This document shows, in pieces, positions 1 through 10,259 of a stretch of DNA of 64,000 nt; the first letter of the stretch is position 1, and each line of letters begins with the position of its first letter. The stretch is from NCBI GenBank assembly GCA_965205965.1, contig CBDBHT010000007.1, forward strand, positions 310,001-374,000. The letters run 5' to 3'. Source of the stretch: Bin55 sp965205965 (GTDB lineage Bacteria > Pseudomonadota > Gammaproteobacteria > Pseudomonadales > Azotimanducaceae). Below the pieces are notes generated by a model that saw nothing but the letters and a program-made list of their open reading frames with translations, did no database searches and had not been told where the DNA came from. A program made the translations under genes and the position numbers.

Positions 1-300
1 CCCGCTCAGCCGGTTTGGGTCGGCAATCATTCTCGATATCTAGATCTAGCTGATGATTGACAACCCCCTACTATTCAGCAAGTGAATATCGCTGCACTTT
101 GATTGCAATCTTCATAGAGTGTGCAGTCCATGAGCTACAGTATGAAATAGCGCATACGTAAAAGACGTCAACCATCAGTCAACACCAAACCCATTCCCGT
201 GAATCGTAGTGTGATAGCGTCCAAGCAGGATGGAGATTGTTAGTTCCCGCTTTACTGTTTCCGGGCAGTCGAATACCGGCCACTCCTGTATAGTATTACG

Positions 301-1242
301 TTACTGAACGGCAGCGACTTTATCAAAACGTGGCAGCAGATTGTATTTTCTCGGTGCGGGGGGATTTCTCAAACGTTGCTCAGACAATTCCAAATATCTT
401 TCCTCAATGTCGTAGCCGACGCACAAGCGCTTATTGCGAAGCGCAACCAGTGCAGTTTGACCGCTTCCCAGAAACGGGTCGAGTATCTCATCACCCTCTT
501 GCGAATAAAGCAGCACCAAACGCCTTACCAATTCTTCCGGGTATGGACAAGGATGATCTATTGTCTTGGGTGGGACCGGTGCGATATGCCAGACGTTATT
601 TGCAATGTCGCGCTTGAACAGCTCATCTATATCCAATGTTTTCTGCATTCCACGTCTAGGCTCGCCTGACTTCCTGAAGATTAGAATGTATTCCGTCATT
701 ATGTTCGGATAGTAATAGCCGGGATTTGGCTTTTGTATGAAGGATCCAGCGCGTTTTACGCCGCCAGTCACTTTGTTCCATACGATGTCTTGATGAAACT
801 CCCAACCTATCCTGTTCACGCGTTCCGTAATCAGCATTGGTGTTGGATAGTGTCTACCCTTGTGTAATATCGTTCCAACTACGATTGCGCAGAACCCGCC
901 CTCAAGCGTTGCGCGAAGCACGTTCTTGAACACTTTCTCAACGTTCTCCAAGTACTCTTCAAAGGTTCCCCCGAACGCTTGATAGTGGCGATTGCGATGC
1001 CAAGCATCCTGACCTTGACTGGAATGAACGTCGTAATCAATCGCGTTCCAGTAAGGCGGCGAAGTAATGGTAAGTGCGATTGAATTGTCCGCGCATTGCT
1101 GCAGTTTCAAAGCGGATTGATGATAGAACCTGTAACCTTCGCCCTCGTAAATCCCCTTTCGCCTCTCGCGCGATTGAACTACTGCCTTGTCGGCACCTTC
1201 AGGCTCCAGTTGGAATTGAATTTGTGTTTGTGCCGTATTCAT
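301..1242 (-). CDS. Site-specific DNA methyltransferase (beta-type), apparently orphan
   Basis: A 313-residue S-adenosylmethionine-dependent DNA methyltransferase. The catalytic motif IV, SPPYW, is at residues 61-65 and precedes the SAM-binding motif I, DPFLGSGQT, near residue 255. This IV-before-I order is that of beta-group N4-cytosine/N6-adenine enzymes; SPPY slightly favours N4-cytosine, but the target base cannot be settled from sequence. Length is normal and the frame is intact. No restriction endonuclease or specificity gene lies within the following 4 kb, only transposon debris, so it is either solitary or a partner lies left of the window. A decayed HNH gene at 44.7-45.1 kb is too far away to be called its partner. 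Confidence 0.9.
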   Translation of the reverse strand: MNTAQTQIQFQLEPEGADKAVVQSRERRKGIYEGEGYRFYHQSALKLQQCADNSIALTITSPPYWNAIDYDVHSSQGQDAWHRNRHYQAFGGTFEEYLENVEKVFKNVLRATLEGGFCAIVVGTILHKGRHYPTPMLITERVNRIGWEFHQDIVWNKVTGGVKRAGSFIQKPNPGYYYPNIMTEYILIFRKSGEPRRGMQKTLDIDELFKRDIANNVWHIAPVPPKTIDHPCPYPEELVRRLVLLYSQEGDEILDPFLGSGQTALVALRNKRLCVGYDIEERYLELSEQRLRNPPAPRKYNLLPRFDKVAAVQ

Positions 1243-1889
1243 TGAACCAACTCCTTTCCTTTATAAGCCAAGACCTCTGCTGAATGTACCATACAACTGT
1301 CTACATTGAGTCTACGGTACCAAGCCTACTTACCTAAACGTCTGCCCGGAAACCCGTCCACAATTGAGGCAAAGATGCTTGGTACTCAACTAACATGTCC
1401 ACGATACGTTCCATGATTGGATGCCCGCATATCTAATCATCAATACAGGTTGCTCACCTTACCACAGCATTAGCATATAAAAATGGGAAGGACTGCCTTT
1501 TAAGTTTCATTGCTCTCGCGGGCGTTCAGTGCAAAATGTTGATTTTCTATTAGATAGCTAAACTAAAAATGCTAGATTCGTTTTCTAAATGGAACACGCT
1601 TTCTTAAGGGATTTTGCACAGTGCTCCGACGGGCTTCCTGCTCCGCACCACCGGTTACGCCTCAATCTACCCGGTACGCTCCCGCTTCAGGAATGTCCCT
1701 ACTCTGTGAAATGGGGATAAATCGTTCCTGAGTCACTTCCGGGCACCCCTATTAAATCTACAGTATCTCTATATACCATAAAAATAATTCTTAAAAATCA
1801 ATAAGTTATATATAACAATTGGCTCTTATGTATCTACTTGTGTATAGCTTGCCAAATGAGGTGAAAGGAAGTCCGCTTCAATCGATTTT
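1243..1889. other. Gene-free spacer
   Basis: About 650 bases with no convincing ORF on either strand. It holds the upstream region of the methyltransferase and the flank of the IS1595-type remnant. The stretch 1615-1745 is more GC-rich than its surroundings and may be IS-derived, but I could not assign it. Confidence 0.5.
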
Positions 1890-2752
1890 TCAAGCTTGAA
1901 TTCCGGATCGCATCAACCAGTGCATGTAGTGGTTGATGTAGCGTGTAGAGACCCCGCGGTGGTGATGGTTCAGCCATCGCTTCATGGTCATGTGACGCTG
2001 GTTAACAGTGTTGAGATGCCAACTCCCGCGGCGAGCTTCACGTCGGCTGACGCGCACCACTTCCTTGTGCATGTTCAGGCTCCGGCTTGCCATGGCGTAG
2101 CTGGGATGTCCATCGGTGACACACACGCCATCTTCGGCCAGCCATTCCGACATTACCGGAGCGATGTTCGTCCCCGCCGTCGATGGGAGAGCTTCCATAT
2201 CAGTCGGCCCGCCGCGAGACACTGCCGTCAAGACAGGCCGCTGGTCCGACACCAGACCCCGGTGCCCGCGATTGCCTCCTCGCTCGCGCGGAAGGCGACG
2301 CTCCGTTAATGAGCGATCTCCCTTGCAGCTCTCCAGAAAGTAGGTCTCGTCCATCTCCACGATGCCTTGGAGTTTCGAGCCTTTCTGCTGCTTGCCAAGC
2401 AAGCGATGCCGCCACAAGAATGCGGTTCGGTAAGCGATCTCGCATCGCTCGGCTGACTGATGCAGCGTCAGCCGATCTCGCAAACACGCTTCGAATACCG
2501 ACCACTTCGACTTGTACCTCAAGCCAGCAAGATGGGTCCCGTCAGCGCGTGAAAGGTTCGTCCGCACGATGCCGAACGGCAACGAAATCGACACAAGCCT
2601 GCCGACTTTCCGTGACGCACCGCCCCTGAGGAACCGCAATGCGTACATACTCGCAGTCGGTCCAACTCCGCTTCCCGTTGACGAACGGGTTCAGGCAGTT
2701 CGTCGCACTTGACCGATGTCTGGACCCTGTGCATCAGCCTCTGCTTCTGCAC
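1890..2752 (-). pseudogene. IS1595-family transposase, frameshifted
   Basis: Two overlapping reading frames make one transposase. The N-terminal part (2519-2752) holds a zinc ribbon (CTHCGSSG then CRSASC) and ends in GRTFHALTG. The remainder (1890-2648) continues in another frame with LAGLRYKSKW, then MDETYF (first catalytic Asp), VTDGHPSY (second Asp) and HLNTVNQRHMTMKRWL. The last motif has Asn where many DDE enzymes have Glu, as seen in some IS1595 subgroups. One frameshift near 2545 separates the halves, so the gene is probably dead unless the sequence is in error. Terminal repeats were not identified. Confidence 0.8.
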
Positions 2753-2859
2753 TAGCCCTTATTTCTCATAATGGATGGCTTGAGTGCGATGTATGTGCGT
2801 GTAAGTTGTTGATGCAACGAAGTTGGTTGGGCTTTGCCGGGGGGAAGGGGATGGTAGCG

Positions 2860-3070
2860 GGGTGCGTTCGGACGGATGGGTGCGTTGGATGGCGAAAGAG
2901 GTGCGTTCGGGTCGGACGGAAGCGGGGCGCGTTCGGTGCTGGGTGCGATGCTGGCGGAAGCGGTGCGGACGTGTAGCATGCGCCTGGGCCCGTTTTGCGG
3001 ACCGCCACGATCGGCGTGCAAAGCGGCGCATCCCGTGCAAGATGCTGTTGTCGACTGGATGATGAGCCAT
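2860..3070 (+). pseudogene. Fragment of IS1380-family transposase N-terminus
   Basis: GC-rich remnant in shifting frames. It resembles the start of the better preserved IS1380 gene at 50.5 kb: a WMAKEVR-like stretch, then a degenerate form of the segment that reads ACFTDHRAPSKVAHP there. No full frame remains. Bases 3070-3175 are GC-rich and unassigned. Confidence 0.4.
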
Positions 3071-3175
3071 GCGGGTGAGCATGCGGCGGACGCCCCTATC
3101 GCACGCCCTTGGGTCCTGGTCTTGACGAGACCCGAACGCTCCCCGACTGTCGGGAGGTTTCGCCCCCGGTGGCTG

Positions 3176-3698
3176 CGATGGCATGCGGATGAACGGAAAG
3201 GGATCCCGGTCTTTGAGGATGTCGTGTAACCGGTTGATATACGGGAACATATTCGATTTTTTGGGGGTTCTTCAAAAAAACACTTGCGTTTTGGCATGGG
3301 TTATGGCAATCTACGCTTGGTTAGATGGTCTCTGGTGCCAACGTGATGGATTTCCGAATCGAGAACTTGAAGTCGACCACCTTGGGTGGCACGCGGCTGA
3401 CCCGCCGTTGGATGGTGGACCTTCAGAAGACGGTGGTACGGTTTCCGGCACTGAGCCGCCATGAGTTGGCGTCCACCCTGTGTAGTCATCTGGGCTGGTT
3501 CACGCCGAAGGGTCGGGATCGATGGGGGTCCTGCAGGTCGCCGGCAGCCGTCTTGGCCCCGGAGGATGCTTTAGTCCGGCTCTGGCGGCGGCGGCGGCGC
3601 GTGCTGAACACGCTGGTGGTCGTACTGTGCATGTTCCGGTTGGTGTTCTGGAAGGGGCGTCCGGGACATGCGGCCACGCTGGCCGAAGGGTGGGCGCA
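3176..3698 (+). mobile_element. IS4-type (DruA-associated) element, left-end fragment, DruA region deleted
   Basis: Left part of the element found complete at 25441-29956. The left terminus is degenerate (GATGGCATGCGG against CAATGGCATTCGG). The reading frame from 3325 gives MDFRIENLKSTTL and SRHELASTLCSHLGWFTPKG, then jumps from GSC straight to the segment preceding the DDE domain (LAPEDALVRLW, RRRRVLNTLVVVL). The DruA-like domain is therefore missing, with the same breakpoint as at 50.2 kb. A second small deletion between two CTCTGG repeats removes more here. The element is cut at 3698 by an IS256. Confidence 0.75.
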
Positions 3699-5059
3699 GG
3701 TTGTGTATAAATTTGTCTGCAAAAACGAAAAACGGACTGTAACGACAGACGAATGATTAGAATCTGATGTTTCATCGGGAATGTGGAGATGCCTGGACGC
3801 AATCCCGCATCCAGGCGCGAATCATTCATGACACAATTTATCGAAAAGGAGCAAGAAATGATTCGGAAAGATTATACGCACAATGCCACGAAGAAGTCGG
3901 CATGCCATCATCTGGCGGACGATGAGGAGTTTGTGAGGCGGCTGGTGCAGGAGACGCTCAACGAGGTTCTGGAGAGTGAGATGACGGAGTTTCTGGGAGT
4001 GGGCAAGAGCGAGGAGCGGACGCAGACGCGTCAGGGCTACCGTTCCGGATACTACCGGCGCGATCTGACGATGAAGGTGGGCGAGATCGAACTGAGAGTT
4101 CCGCAGGAACGCAGCGGCCAGTTCAGCACGTGGGTGTTCGAGTGCTATCAGCGTTCGGAGAAGGCCCTGGTGGCGGTGCTGTCGGAGATGTATGTGCAGG
4201 GGGTCTCGACGCGTCGGGTGAGCCGACTGGCGGAGGGTCTGTGCGGTCACGATTTTCGCCGGCGACGATCTCGGCCATGGTGTCGAAGCTGGACGCGTCC
4301 CTGAAGGCGTTTGCGGAACGTCGGCTGGAGGAGGCGTATCCGTATGTGTTGCTGGATGCCCGGTATGAGAAGGTGCGTGAGGAGGGCTCGGTGCGTTCCC
4401 GGGCAGTGCAGATTGCCATCGGGATTGACGGCGAGGGTCGGCGTCAGGTGCTGGCGGTGGAAGTGGCGAACCGGGAAAGCGAGGGGTCGTGGACGGAATT
4501 CCTCTCGCATCTGAAGGGACGTGGCCTGCGGGGAGTCGAGTATGTGGTCTCGGACCGTCATGAGGGATTGAAGCATGCGATCTCGAAAGTGTTGCCGACC
4601 GCGTTGTGGCAACGGTGCTGCGTCCATTTTCTGCGCAATGCCAGGGACAAACTGTCCCGGAGTGCTGATCCCGCGTGTCTGGAGGGTTTGAAACGGTTGT
4701 GGGGCTGTGAGCATGTCGGGGAGGATCGTGAGGGCACTGGGTAGCCCGTTGGGGCGATGAGAAAGGGTTTGGCAGGCTAGTGGAATGGGTCGAGGATCAT
4801 GTCGAGGAGACGCTGACGGTGTATCGGCTGCCTAGGGAACATCGCCTGCGGATGAAGTCCACGAACATGCTGGAGCAGTACAACGAGGAGCTCCGTCGGC
4901 GCACGCGTGTCGTCAGGATCTTCCCGAACGCAGAGTCCTGTCTGCGTCTGATCTTGGCACTTGCGGCGGAGACCCATGAGCGGTGGCTGACGGGGCAGCG
5001 TTATCTATATGGCCGGGTCTCCGCTCCCACTGGAAATTGCAGAAGATTCTTGACACAAC
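3699..5059 (+). mobile_element. IS256-family element, degenerate copy
   Basis: Near-identical to the intact copy at 31064-32533. The ends are GGTTGTGTATAAATTTG on the left and the complement of GTTGTGTCAAGAATCTT on the right. It is about 110 bases shorter than the intact copy, because a deletion between similar ATATGGCCGG and ATATGGGCGG sequences removed the transposase C-terminus and half of the terminal palindrome. There is no target duplication: the left flank is an IS4-type fragment and the right flank an IS1380 fragment, so insertion was accompanied or followed by deletion of adjacent DNA. Confidence 0.85.
3858..5030 (+). pseudogene. IS256-family (mutator-type) transposase, broken
   Basis: Start chosen at ATG 3858, which follows AAAAGGAGCAAGAA, a strong ribosome binding site. 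It begins MIRKDYTHNATKK and covers the family in three pieces: to about 4245; from about 4255 (SPATISAMVSKLDASL, LLDARYEKVREEG, VVSDRHEGLKHA) to a stop at 4742; and from about 4780 (MKSTNMLEQYNEELRRRT) onward. A frameshift near 4250 and a stop near 4742 inactivate it, and its natural C-terminus is deleted. The intact version at 31154-32374 confirms the family. Confidence 0.9.
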
Positions 5060-5536
5060 TCGTCAACGCACTCCGGCTCCGGATGAGCGCACTGGCCCAT
5101 GCCCTTCATTGCATGATGAAGCACCGGCTCGAGAACCTTCCGGTATCCTCCATGCCGCGCCGGAGACGTCCATCGACGCTGCGCAAGTACCTGTTCCAGA
5201 TCCCGGTGCGCGTGACGGTGTCCACGCGGCGGATCCATCTGGCGTTCGGGTCCGCCTTCCCGTACCGGAAGGATTTCCGCTTGATCTGGGCCAGCCTGGC
5301 ACCAACGTAAAAGCCCGGTGCAACCGGGTGCATGACGCTGGCGGCGGAGCGCGCCGACCTCCCCGCGCCCGGATGCTCATCGATTCGCCGTCCCGCCCGC
5401 AAAAAGGCGGGGAAAACACACGCATCCCCGCCCTCCGAAGCCTTTTCAAACTCGCGACGCGACATTCCATGCCCCGTACCCCACGCATCCCGTGAAAAAC
5501 ATCATTTTCGACTTGGTTATGAGAAATCCGGGCTAG
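5060..5536 (+). mobile_element. IS1380-family right-end fragment
   Basis: Codes the last ~80 residues of an IS1380 transposase (MSALAHALHCMMKHRL, RIHLAFGSAFPY, stop at 5310) followed by the noncoding right end. The same sequence, nearly base for base, ends the larger IS1380 copy at 52020, finishing ATGAGAAATCCGGGCTAG. A CCCGCC/GGCGGG hairpin at 5392-5411 lies just inside the end. Confidence 0.8.
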
Positions 5537-5731
5537 CGTTAGATCCTGGAATGGCGTGCGAATACTACTTTCAATCTTATTATCAAGCACTTCCAGTTTT
5601 CACGTCCGCATGAGTTTGTATGTGGAAATTTCCGAGGCTATAATAATTATTCATTAATTATATCAATTAGATATGTGTACATTTAGTTTCGATTGGTACA
5701 TACTTCAATTTTACTTGCTGACCAGAATCCA

Positions 5732-6205
5732 ATGAGACCAGAAAACATAGAAATTATCGTCCACCTCAATCGCGTGCTGAAGAATGAACTGACGGCTATT
5801 AATCAGTACTTCGTGCATGCAAAAATGTTTGAGAACTGGGGGTTGCATCGAATTGCTGGATATGAGCACAACGAATCCATAGACGAAATGAAGCACGCAG
5901 ATAAACTTATTGAAAGAATTTTGTTTTTAGAAGGGTTGCCGAATTTACAGAACCCCGGGAGTCTTCATGTGGGGGAAGATACGGAAGAAATGCTTGAGTG
6001 TGACCTTCGACTGGAAATGGAAGCGTTGCCCGTCATTAAAGAAGCTATCGCGTATTCTGAATCTATAAGTGATTTCGTCAGCCGTGAACTGTTCGAAAAC
6101 ATTCTTGAATCAGAAGAAGAGCATGTTGATTGGCTGGAGACTCAGCTGGACCTTATAAAACGTGTCGGGCTACAGAATTATCTTCAAGAACAAATGCATG
6201 GTTGA
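5732..6205 (+). CDS. bfr: Bacterioferritin
   Basis: Haem-binding 24-meric ferritin that oxidises Fe(II) and stores Fe(III) in the cytoplasm. From ATG 5732 it is 157 residues, the family's normal size, and begins MRPENIEIIVHLNRVL; an upstream extension to 5693 is in frame but unlike the family. The diiron ligands E19, E52, H55 and the later EEEHVDW segment are present, and M53 in the DEMKHAD motif is the haem ligand. It sits just before feoB-feoA-fur on the opposite strand, forming an iron uptake, control and storage block. No bacterioferritin-associated ferredoxin gene is visible. Confidence 0.93.
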   Translation: MRPENIEIIVHLNRVLKNELTAINQYFVHAKMFENWGLHRIAGYEHNESIDEMKHADKLIERILFLEGLPNLQNPGSLHVGEDTEEMLECDLRLEMEALPVIKEAIAYSESISDFVSRELFENILESEEEHVDWLETQLDLIKRVGLQNYLQEQMHG

Positions 6206-6599
6206 TGATGGGTAGATGTTGTACTACGCATTAATTGCACATCACTTTGTGATGCAGTAGCTCGTGGCCGCACTCATGAAGTGCATCTTGATCTTTCGCG
6301 CCCCATCGGAATGATGTTATCCTTGATCATTGTGGTCTTTCCTCTTGATTTGTTGTTCGTGGAAAACCCAATAATAACGGCTGAGCGGAAACAGCTGCCC
6401 ACATGCATCACTTCCAAACACCACTTTCGGACATGTCTTTGTCCATTACGGCTTTTACTAACAAGATAATGCAACAGTCACTATATGCGATATAAGTATA
6501 TGATTTTTAACGTTGTAAGGATTATTTGCTTCAGATAAATAGAGGGGACCTAATTTCAGTAGCTACCGGTGAATCCAGGAACAAATTATCAATGTCGGG
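6206..6599. other. Convergent spacer between bfr and feoB
   Basis: About 390 bases, no supported gene. Bases 6487-6547 match the right half of the small inverted-repeat element described at 11664 and 14642 (TAAGTATATGATTTTTAACG and AAATAGAGG). Confidence 0.5.
6487..6547 (+). repeat. Small inverted-repeat element, right-half copy
   Basis: Shares GATTTTTAACGTTGTAAGGAT and ATAAATAGAGG with the copy at 11664-11757, with only a few changes. The left half is missing or unrecognisable. Confidence 0.6.
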
Positions 6600-8690
6600 T
6601 TAGAGATTTATAACCGGAATCCTTGCACATGACTCAGGTGCTTGGTGTCGTCCCCAATAAATCATTAATATAAAAAGACAGCCAGCAATCACGGTAATCG
6701 TAGTAATCCAAAGCAGGGATGACATCGGGTTTGAGATGAGATGGCCAATTTGATAGCAAAGAACAGCCGCAGCATAAGCAACCGCTATACTCCAAGCCGT
6801 ACTAAATGCGGCCCAAAAGGATCCGAGCTCTTTATATATTACTCCTATAGTCGCAACGCACGGCATATAGAGCAATATGAAGAGGAGATAGCTAAATGCT
6901 CCTAAATCACCATGGAATAGATTCTGCATTGCGGTAACGGTATTAATTTCTACTTGTTGCTGCTGTGCTGCTTTCTCTAGTGTCTCCGCTTCATCAAACC
7001 CAAGCCCCAAAGGGTCCAACAAAGTACCAGCGATGTCCGTGAGGTTTGCTGGGACAGTCTTCACTGCTTCGACGACGCTTCTACCCAAGTTAAAATTCCC
7101 CGGTGCTTCCTCCACCGGAGTGTAAAGTGCATCTAAAGTACCGACGACGACCTCTTTTGCGAACATTCCAGTAAATATGCCTACGGTTGCCGGCCAATTT
7201 TCGTCGTCAATACCCAGCGGATAAAAAACTGGGGTAATCGTCCGTCCAATTTCAGATAATACCGAATTTTTTCGATTTTCGTTGCCGAATGTGCCGTCGG
7301 TACCTATGGAATTTACGAAGTTCAGTACGACCACAACGAGCACGATTGCCTTTCCAGCGCGAACGACGAAACCCTGTAGTCGATGCCACGTATGTGTTAG
7401 GACGCCGCGTAGCGTGGGTAGGTGGTAAGGCGGTAGCTCAAGTACAAACGGGCTGCTAGTTGACTCAGCTAAAAGGTAGCGTCGTACGGTCCAAGCTGAC
7501 AGCATCGCGATTATGATACCGATTAAGTAAAGTGCAAAAACAATATTCTGTCCATGTACGGGAAAAAACGCCGTTGTAAAGAGCACATATACAGTCAATC
7601 GAGCACCGCACGACATATAGGGAGCCATGATCGTGGTTAATATACGGTCACCACGATTTTCCATAGTCCTAGTTGCCATGACTGAGGGTACGTTGCAGCC
7701 GAAACCGATGATAAGTGGAACAAATGATTTGCCAGGTAGGCCGAGTCGCAGCATCAATCGATCAAGTATGAATGCAACGCGCGTCATGTAGCCCGTGTCT
7801 TCTAATAGTGCAAGAAATAAGAATAGGCATGCAATTACGGGTATAAACGTTCCAACGAGTTGAACTCCTCCACCGACACCATCCGCGAGTAGCGCGGTCA
7901 ACCAAGGCCAAGCTCCAAGTTTTTCGAGAATCGCCCGAGGCATTTCTACGAATATCGCCGTACCTCCCATGTCGAAAAGGTCTATGAATGCCGATCCGAC
8001 GTTGATCGTTACTAGGAACAGCAAATACATGACAAATAGGAAAATCGGAAAAGCTAGGTATCGATTCAACAGGACGTTATCGAGGCGCGAAGCAAATGAC
8101 CGAGAGTCCTCCATGTTCGATATCGATGTCTCGACAATCTTATCGATGATTCTGTATCGGGTATGAACATCTATGGCTTCTCTTCTTTGACGGCTTTGCG
8201 CAGAACTGATAGCAGTTGCAATTTTTTCAATGCCTTTGCGTCTATTCGCGATCATCGGAATCACGGGACAACCAAGTTGCTGTTCCAAGGTGTTGTAGTC
8301 AACTGTTAATCCAAGTCGCTCGGCTGTATCGATCATATTCACGACTACGATCGCGGGATAGCCTGTTTCTAATAGCTGCGTTGTTAAGAACAATCCTCGG
8401 GAGAGACTACTAGCGTCTACAATGTTTATGATTAGGTCAGGAGATTGGTTATGGAGGTAGTCTATGCTGATTGCTACGTCGTCTGATGGAGAATCATCTG
8501 TCTTTTCAAGGCTGTATAGGCCGGGAAGATCTACAATTTCAGCTTCTTCACCATCAATCTGGTAGGCCCCAACCTTTTCTTCAACTGTAACCCCGGGCCA
8601 ATTTCCGACGTGTTGTTTGGCTCCGGTTAGCGCGTTAAAAAGAGTCGATTTTCCACTATTGGGATTCCCCGTTAGCGCGATCCTTTTCAT
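6600..8690 (-). CDS. feoB: Ferrous iron transporter FeoB
   Basis: 696 residues. The N-terminal G-protein domain has G1 GNPNSGKST (8-16), G3 DLPG (54-57) and G4 NMID (118-121). A helical spacer domain and a polytopic membrane domain with Gate motifs (from about residue 215) follow. It imports Fe(II) across the inner membrane under GTP-dependent control. The ATG overlaps the feoA stop (ATGA, 8687-8690), so the two are translationally coupled. It is slightly shorter than the E. coli protein at the C-terminus, within the range of the family. The frame is intact. feoC is absent. Confidence 0.97.
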   Translation of the reverse strand: MKRIALTGNPNSGKSTLFNALTGAKQHVGNWPGVTVEEKVGAYQIDGEEAEIVDLPGLYSLEKTDDSPSDDVAISIDYLHNQSPDLIINIVDASSLSRGLFLTTQLLETGYPAIVVVNMIDTAERLGLTVDYNTLEQQLGCPVIPMIANRRKGIEKIATAISSAQSRQRREAIDVHTRYRIIDKIVETSISNMEDSRSFASRLDNVLLNRYLAFPIFLFVMYLLFLVTINVGSAFIDLFDMGGTAIFVEMPRAILEKLGAWPWLTALLADGVGGGVQLVGTFIPVIACLFLFLALLEDTGYMTRVAFILDRLMLRLGLPGKSFVPLIIGFGCNVPSVMATRTMENRGDRILTTIMAPYMSCGARLTVYVLFTTAFFPVHGQNIVFALYLIGIIIAMLSAWTVRRYLLAESTSSPFVLELPPYHLPTLRGVLTHTWHRLQGFVVRAGKAIVLVVVVLNFVNSIGTDGTFGNENRKNSVLSEIGRTITPVFYPLGIDDENWPATVGIFTGMFAKEVVVGTLDALYTPVEEAPGNFNLGRSVVEAVKTVPANLTDIAGTLLDPLGLGFDEAETLEKAAQQQQVEINTVTAMQNLFHGDLGAFSYLLFILLYMPCVATIGVIYKELGSFWAAFSTAWSIAVAYAAAVLCYQIGHLISNPMSSLLWITTITVIAGCLFILMIYWGRHQAPESCARIPVINL

Positions 8691-8923
8691 AGCTGTGTGA
8701 CAACTTCGATTCTAAGAAGCTCTCCTTCAATTTTTCGAAGTCCTAGGTTATATCCCCTGACTCGTACTTCAATCGGGTCGCCAAGAGGTGCTATTCGATT
8801 AATGGTGAACGATGTGCCCGGCACTAGACCAAGGCTCTGTAACTTGTCGGCAAGTGGACCCGTTCGGTGGTAACCGACAATACGAGCTGATTCACCGACG
8901 CTCATCAAGCTAAACATACTCAT
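8687..8923 (-). CDS. feoA: Ferrous iron transport protein FeoA
   Basis: Small cytosolic SH3-like partner of FeoB. The start at 8923 gives 78 residues (MSMFSLMSVGESARIVGYH), matching the usual ~75. An ATG at 8965 is in frame but would put the coding region across a candidate Fur box at 8945-8963 and add 14 atypical residues. The ribosome site is weak for either start. The gene lies 3' of fur on the same strand and overlaps feoB by four bases, so fur-feoA-feoB may be one transcript, with extra control at the internal site. Confidence 0.92.
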   Translation of the reverse strand: MSMFSLMSVGESARIVGYHRTGPLADKLQSLGLVPGTSFTINRIAPLGDPIEVRVRGYNLGLRKIEGELLRIEVVTQL

Positions 8924-8944
8924 ATGGCAATTATAAACCATACT

Positions 8945-8963
8945 AGTAATTATTCGCATTACC
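8945..8963 (-). promoter_or_regulatory. Candidate Fur box upstream of feoA
   Basis: Read on the minus strand, GGTAATGCGAATAATTACT matches 13 of 19 positions of the classical Fur box and lies 22 bases before the preferred feoA start. Repression by Fe-Fur here is expected from Feo biology but is inferred. Confidence 0.5.
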
Positions 8964-9014
8964 AATTTGATTTTTACTTTTACTAATGACTCGTAGATCC
9001 ATCACTGGCCATAG

Positions 9015-9413
9015 TCATATTTTGCGTACGTACAAAACAAGCTCGTGGTCGACAAGCTCAACACCGTGTTCTTTTGCAATATCCTCTTGTAGATTTTCGA
9101 TTTGTTCGTTAACAAATTCCGTGACTTCTCCCGTGTCAATATTAACCATATGATCGTGGTGGCTTCCGCCCGCAAGCTCATATACTGCATACCCATCATC
9201 GAAATTGTGTCTATCAACAATCCCAGCAGCTTCGAACTGCATAAGTACGCGATAAACCGTCGCTAGGCTTATTGATTCGTCCGTGGCGATCAGGTTCTTA
9301 AATACCTGCTCCGCTGACAGATGATGCGGTTCAGCTTCTTCTAGCACTTCAAGAACCTTCAATCTAGGAAGTGTGACTTTTAGTCCTGCTTTTTTTATCT
9401 CGGCTCTTGTCAT
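9015..9413 (-). CDS. fur: Ferric uptake regulator Fur
   Basis: 132 residues. An N-terminal winged helix (about 10-75) is followed by the metal-binding dimerisation domain with HHDH at 85-88 and later H residues. It represses iron acquisition genes when Fe(II)-loaded. The protein contains no cysteine at all: the structural zinc CxxC pair found in many Fur proteins is replaced (MVNIDTGEV), extending the trend seen in Pseudomonas Fur. Immediately upstream of feoA on the same strand, 49 bases from the longer feoA start. A role as Zur or PerR is possible but less likely given the Feo and bfr neighbours. Confidence 0.9.
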   Translation of the reverse strand: MTRAEIKKAGLKVTLPRLKVLEVLEEAEPHHLSAEQVFKNLIATDESISLATVYRVLMQFEAAGIVDRHNFDDGYAVYELAGGSHHDHMVNIDTGEVTEFVNEQIENLQEDIAKEHGVELVDHELVLYVRKI

Positions 9414-10259
9414 TTGGCTACCTCTCAGGGATTAGGGGAATAAGTTAGATGAGTACGTTAACAATAAGGCATGTCTACTTATTCGTTGATCCAGTGTATT
9501 TTACGGGGAACATTCGGACTTTGGTCCGGTCGTACGGGCCGAATTCCTTCGGAGGGTCTTGATGAACGGTTGCGACGTTCCGGACCAGGCGCGATCTGGA
9601 AATATCGCGATCAGTTGGCGAAGTCGGGACGCACGAAGGAGTTGTTTGAGACGTTCGAGACGCAGCTGCGGGAGACCGGCTATGCGATGACGGGCAGTCC
9701 GATCGTCGACTCGAAGATGGTGGAGGTTCCAAGCCAAGCGCAACATCCGTGAGAAGAATGCGCGGTGCTGAAGCAAGGCAGAGGTTCCCGAAGCATGAGA
9801 AGGAGTGTCCCTACGCAAGTTGAAGCAGAAGGAGGTGGATGCGATATGGACGAAGAAGCACGGGGTGAACCACTTTGGTTGCAAGAACTACGTGACGGTG
9901 GATCGCAAGGATAAACTGGTGTGCAACTACGAGACCACGGCGGCATCGACCCGCGGCAGCTAGGTTCCGTGTAAGGTGCTGCGACCGGGCCAGAACGATG
10001 GCCGGGTATGGGCCGACAGTGCATACCGCTTGCAGGCCTTGGAGGAAGATCTGAAGGTGCACGGCCATCGCCGCCGCATCCACCACAAGGGCTATCGCAA
10101 CCGCCCTCTGACGGCGTATCGGAAAAAAGTCAACCACCTGCGCTCCCGGCAGTCTGCGCCGTAGAAACGTAGGAACGCCCTTTAGTAGGAAGGATTACCT
10201 AAAATGCGTATTTATGAAGTATAAATTTCCATTTCGAGTCATTTGCAAACTATCCATCC

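Noticed and set aside
8924..8965. Longer feoA start at 8965
   Set aside because: It would add an atypical leader and overlap the candidate Fur box; start at 8923 fits family length.
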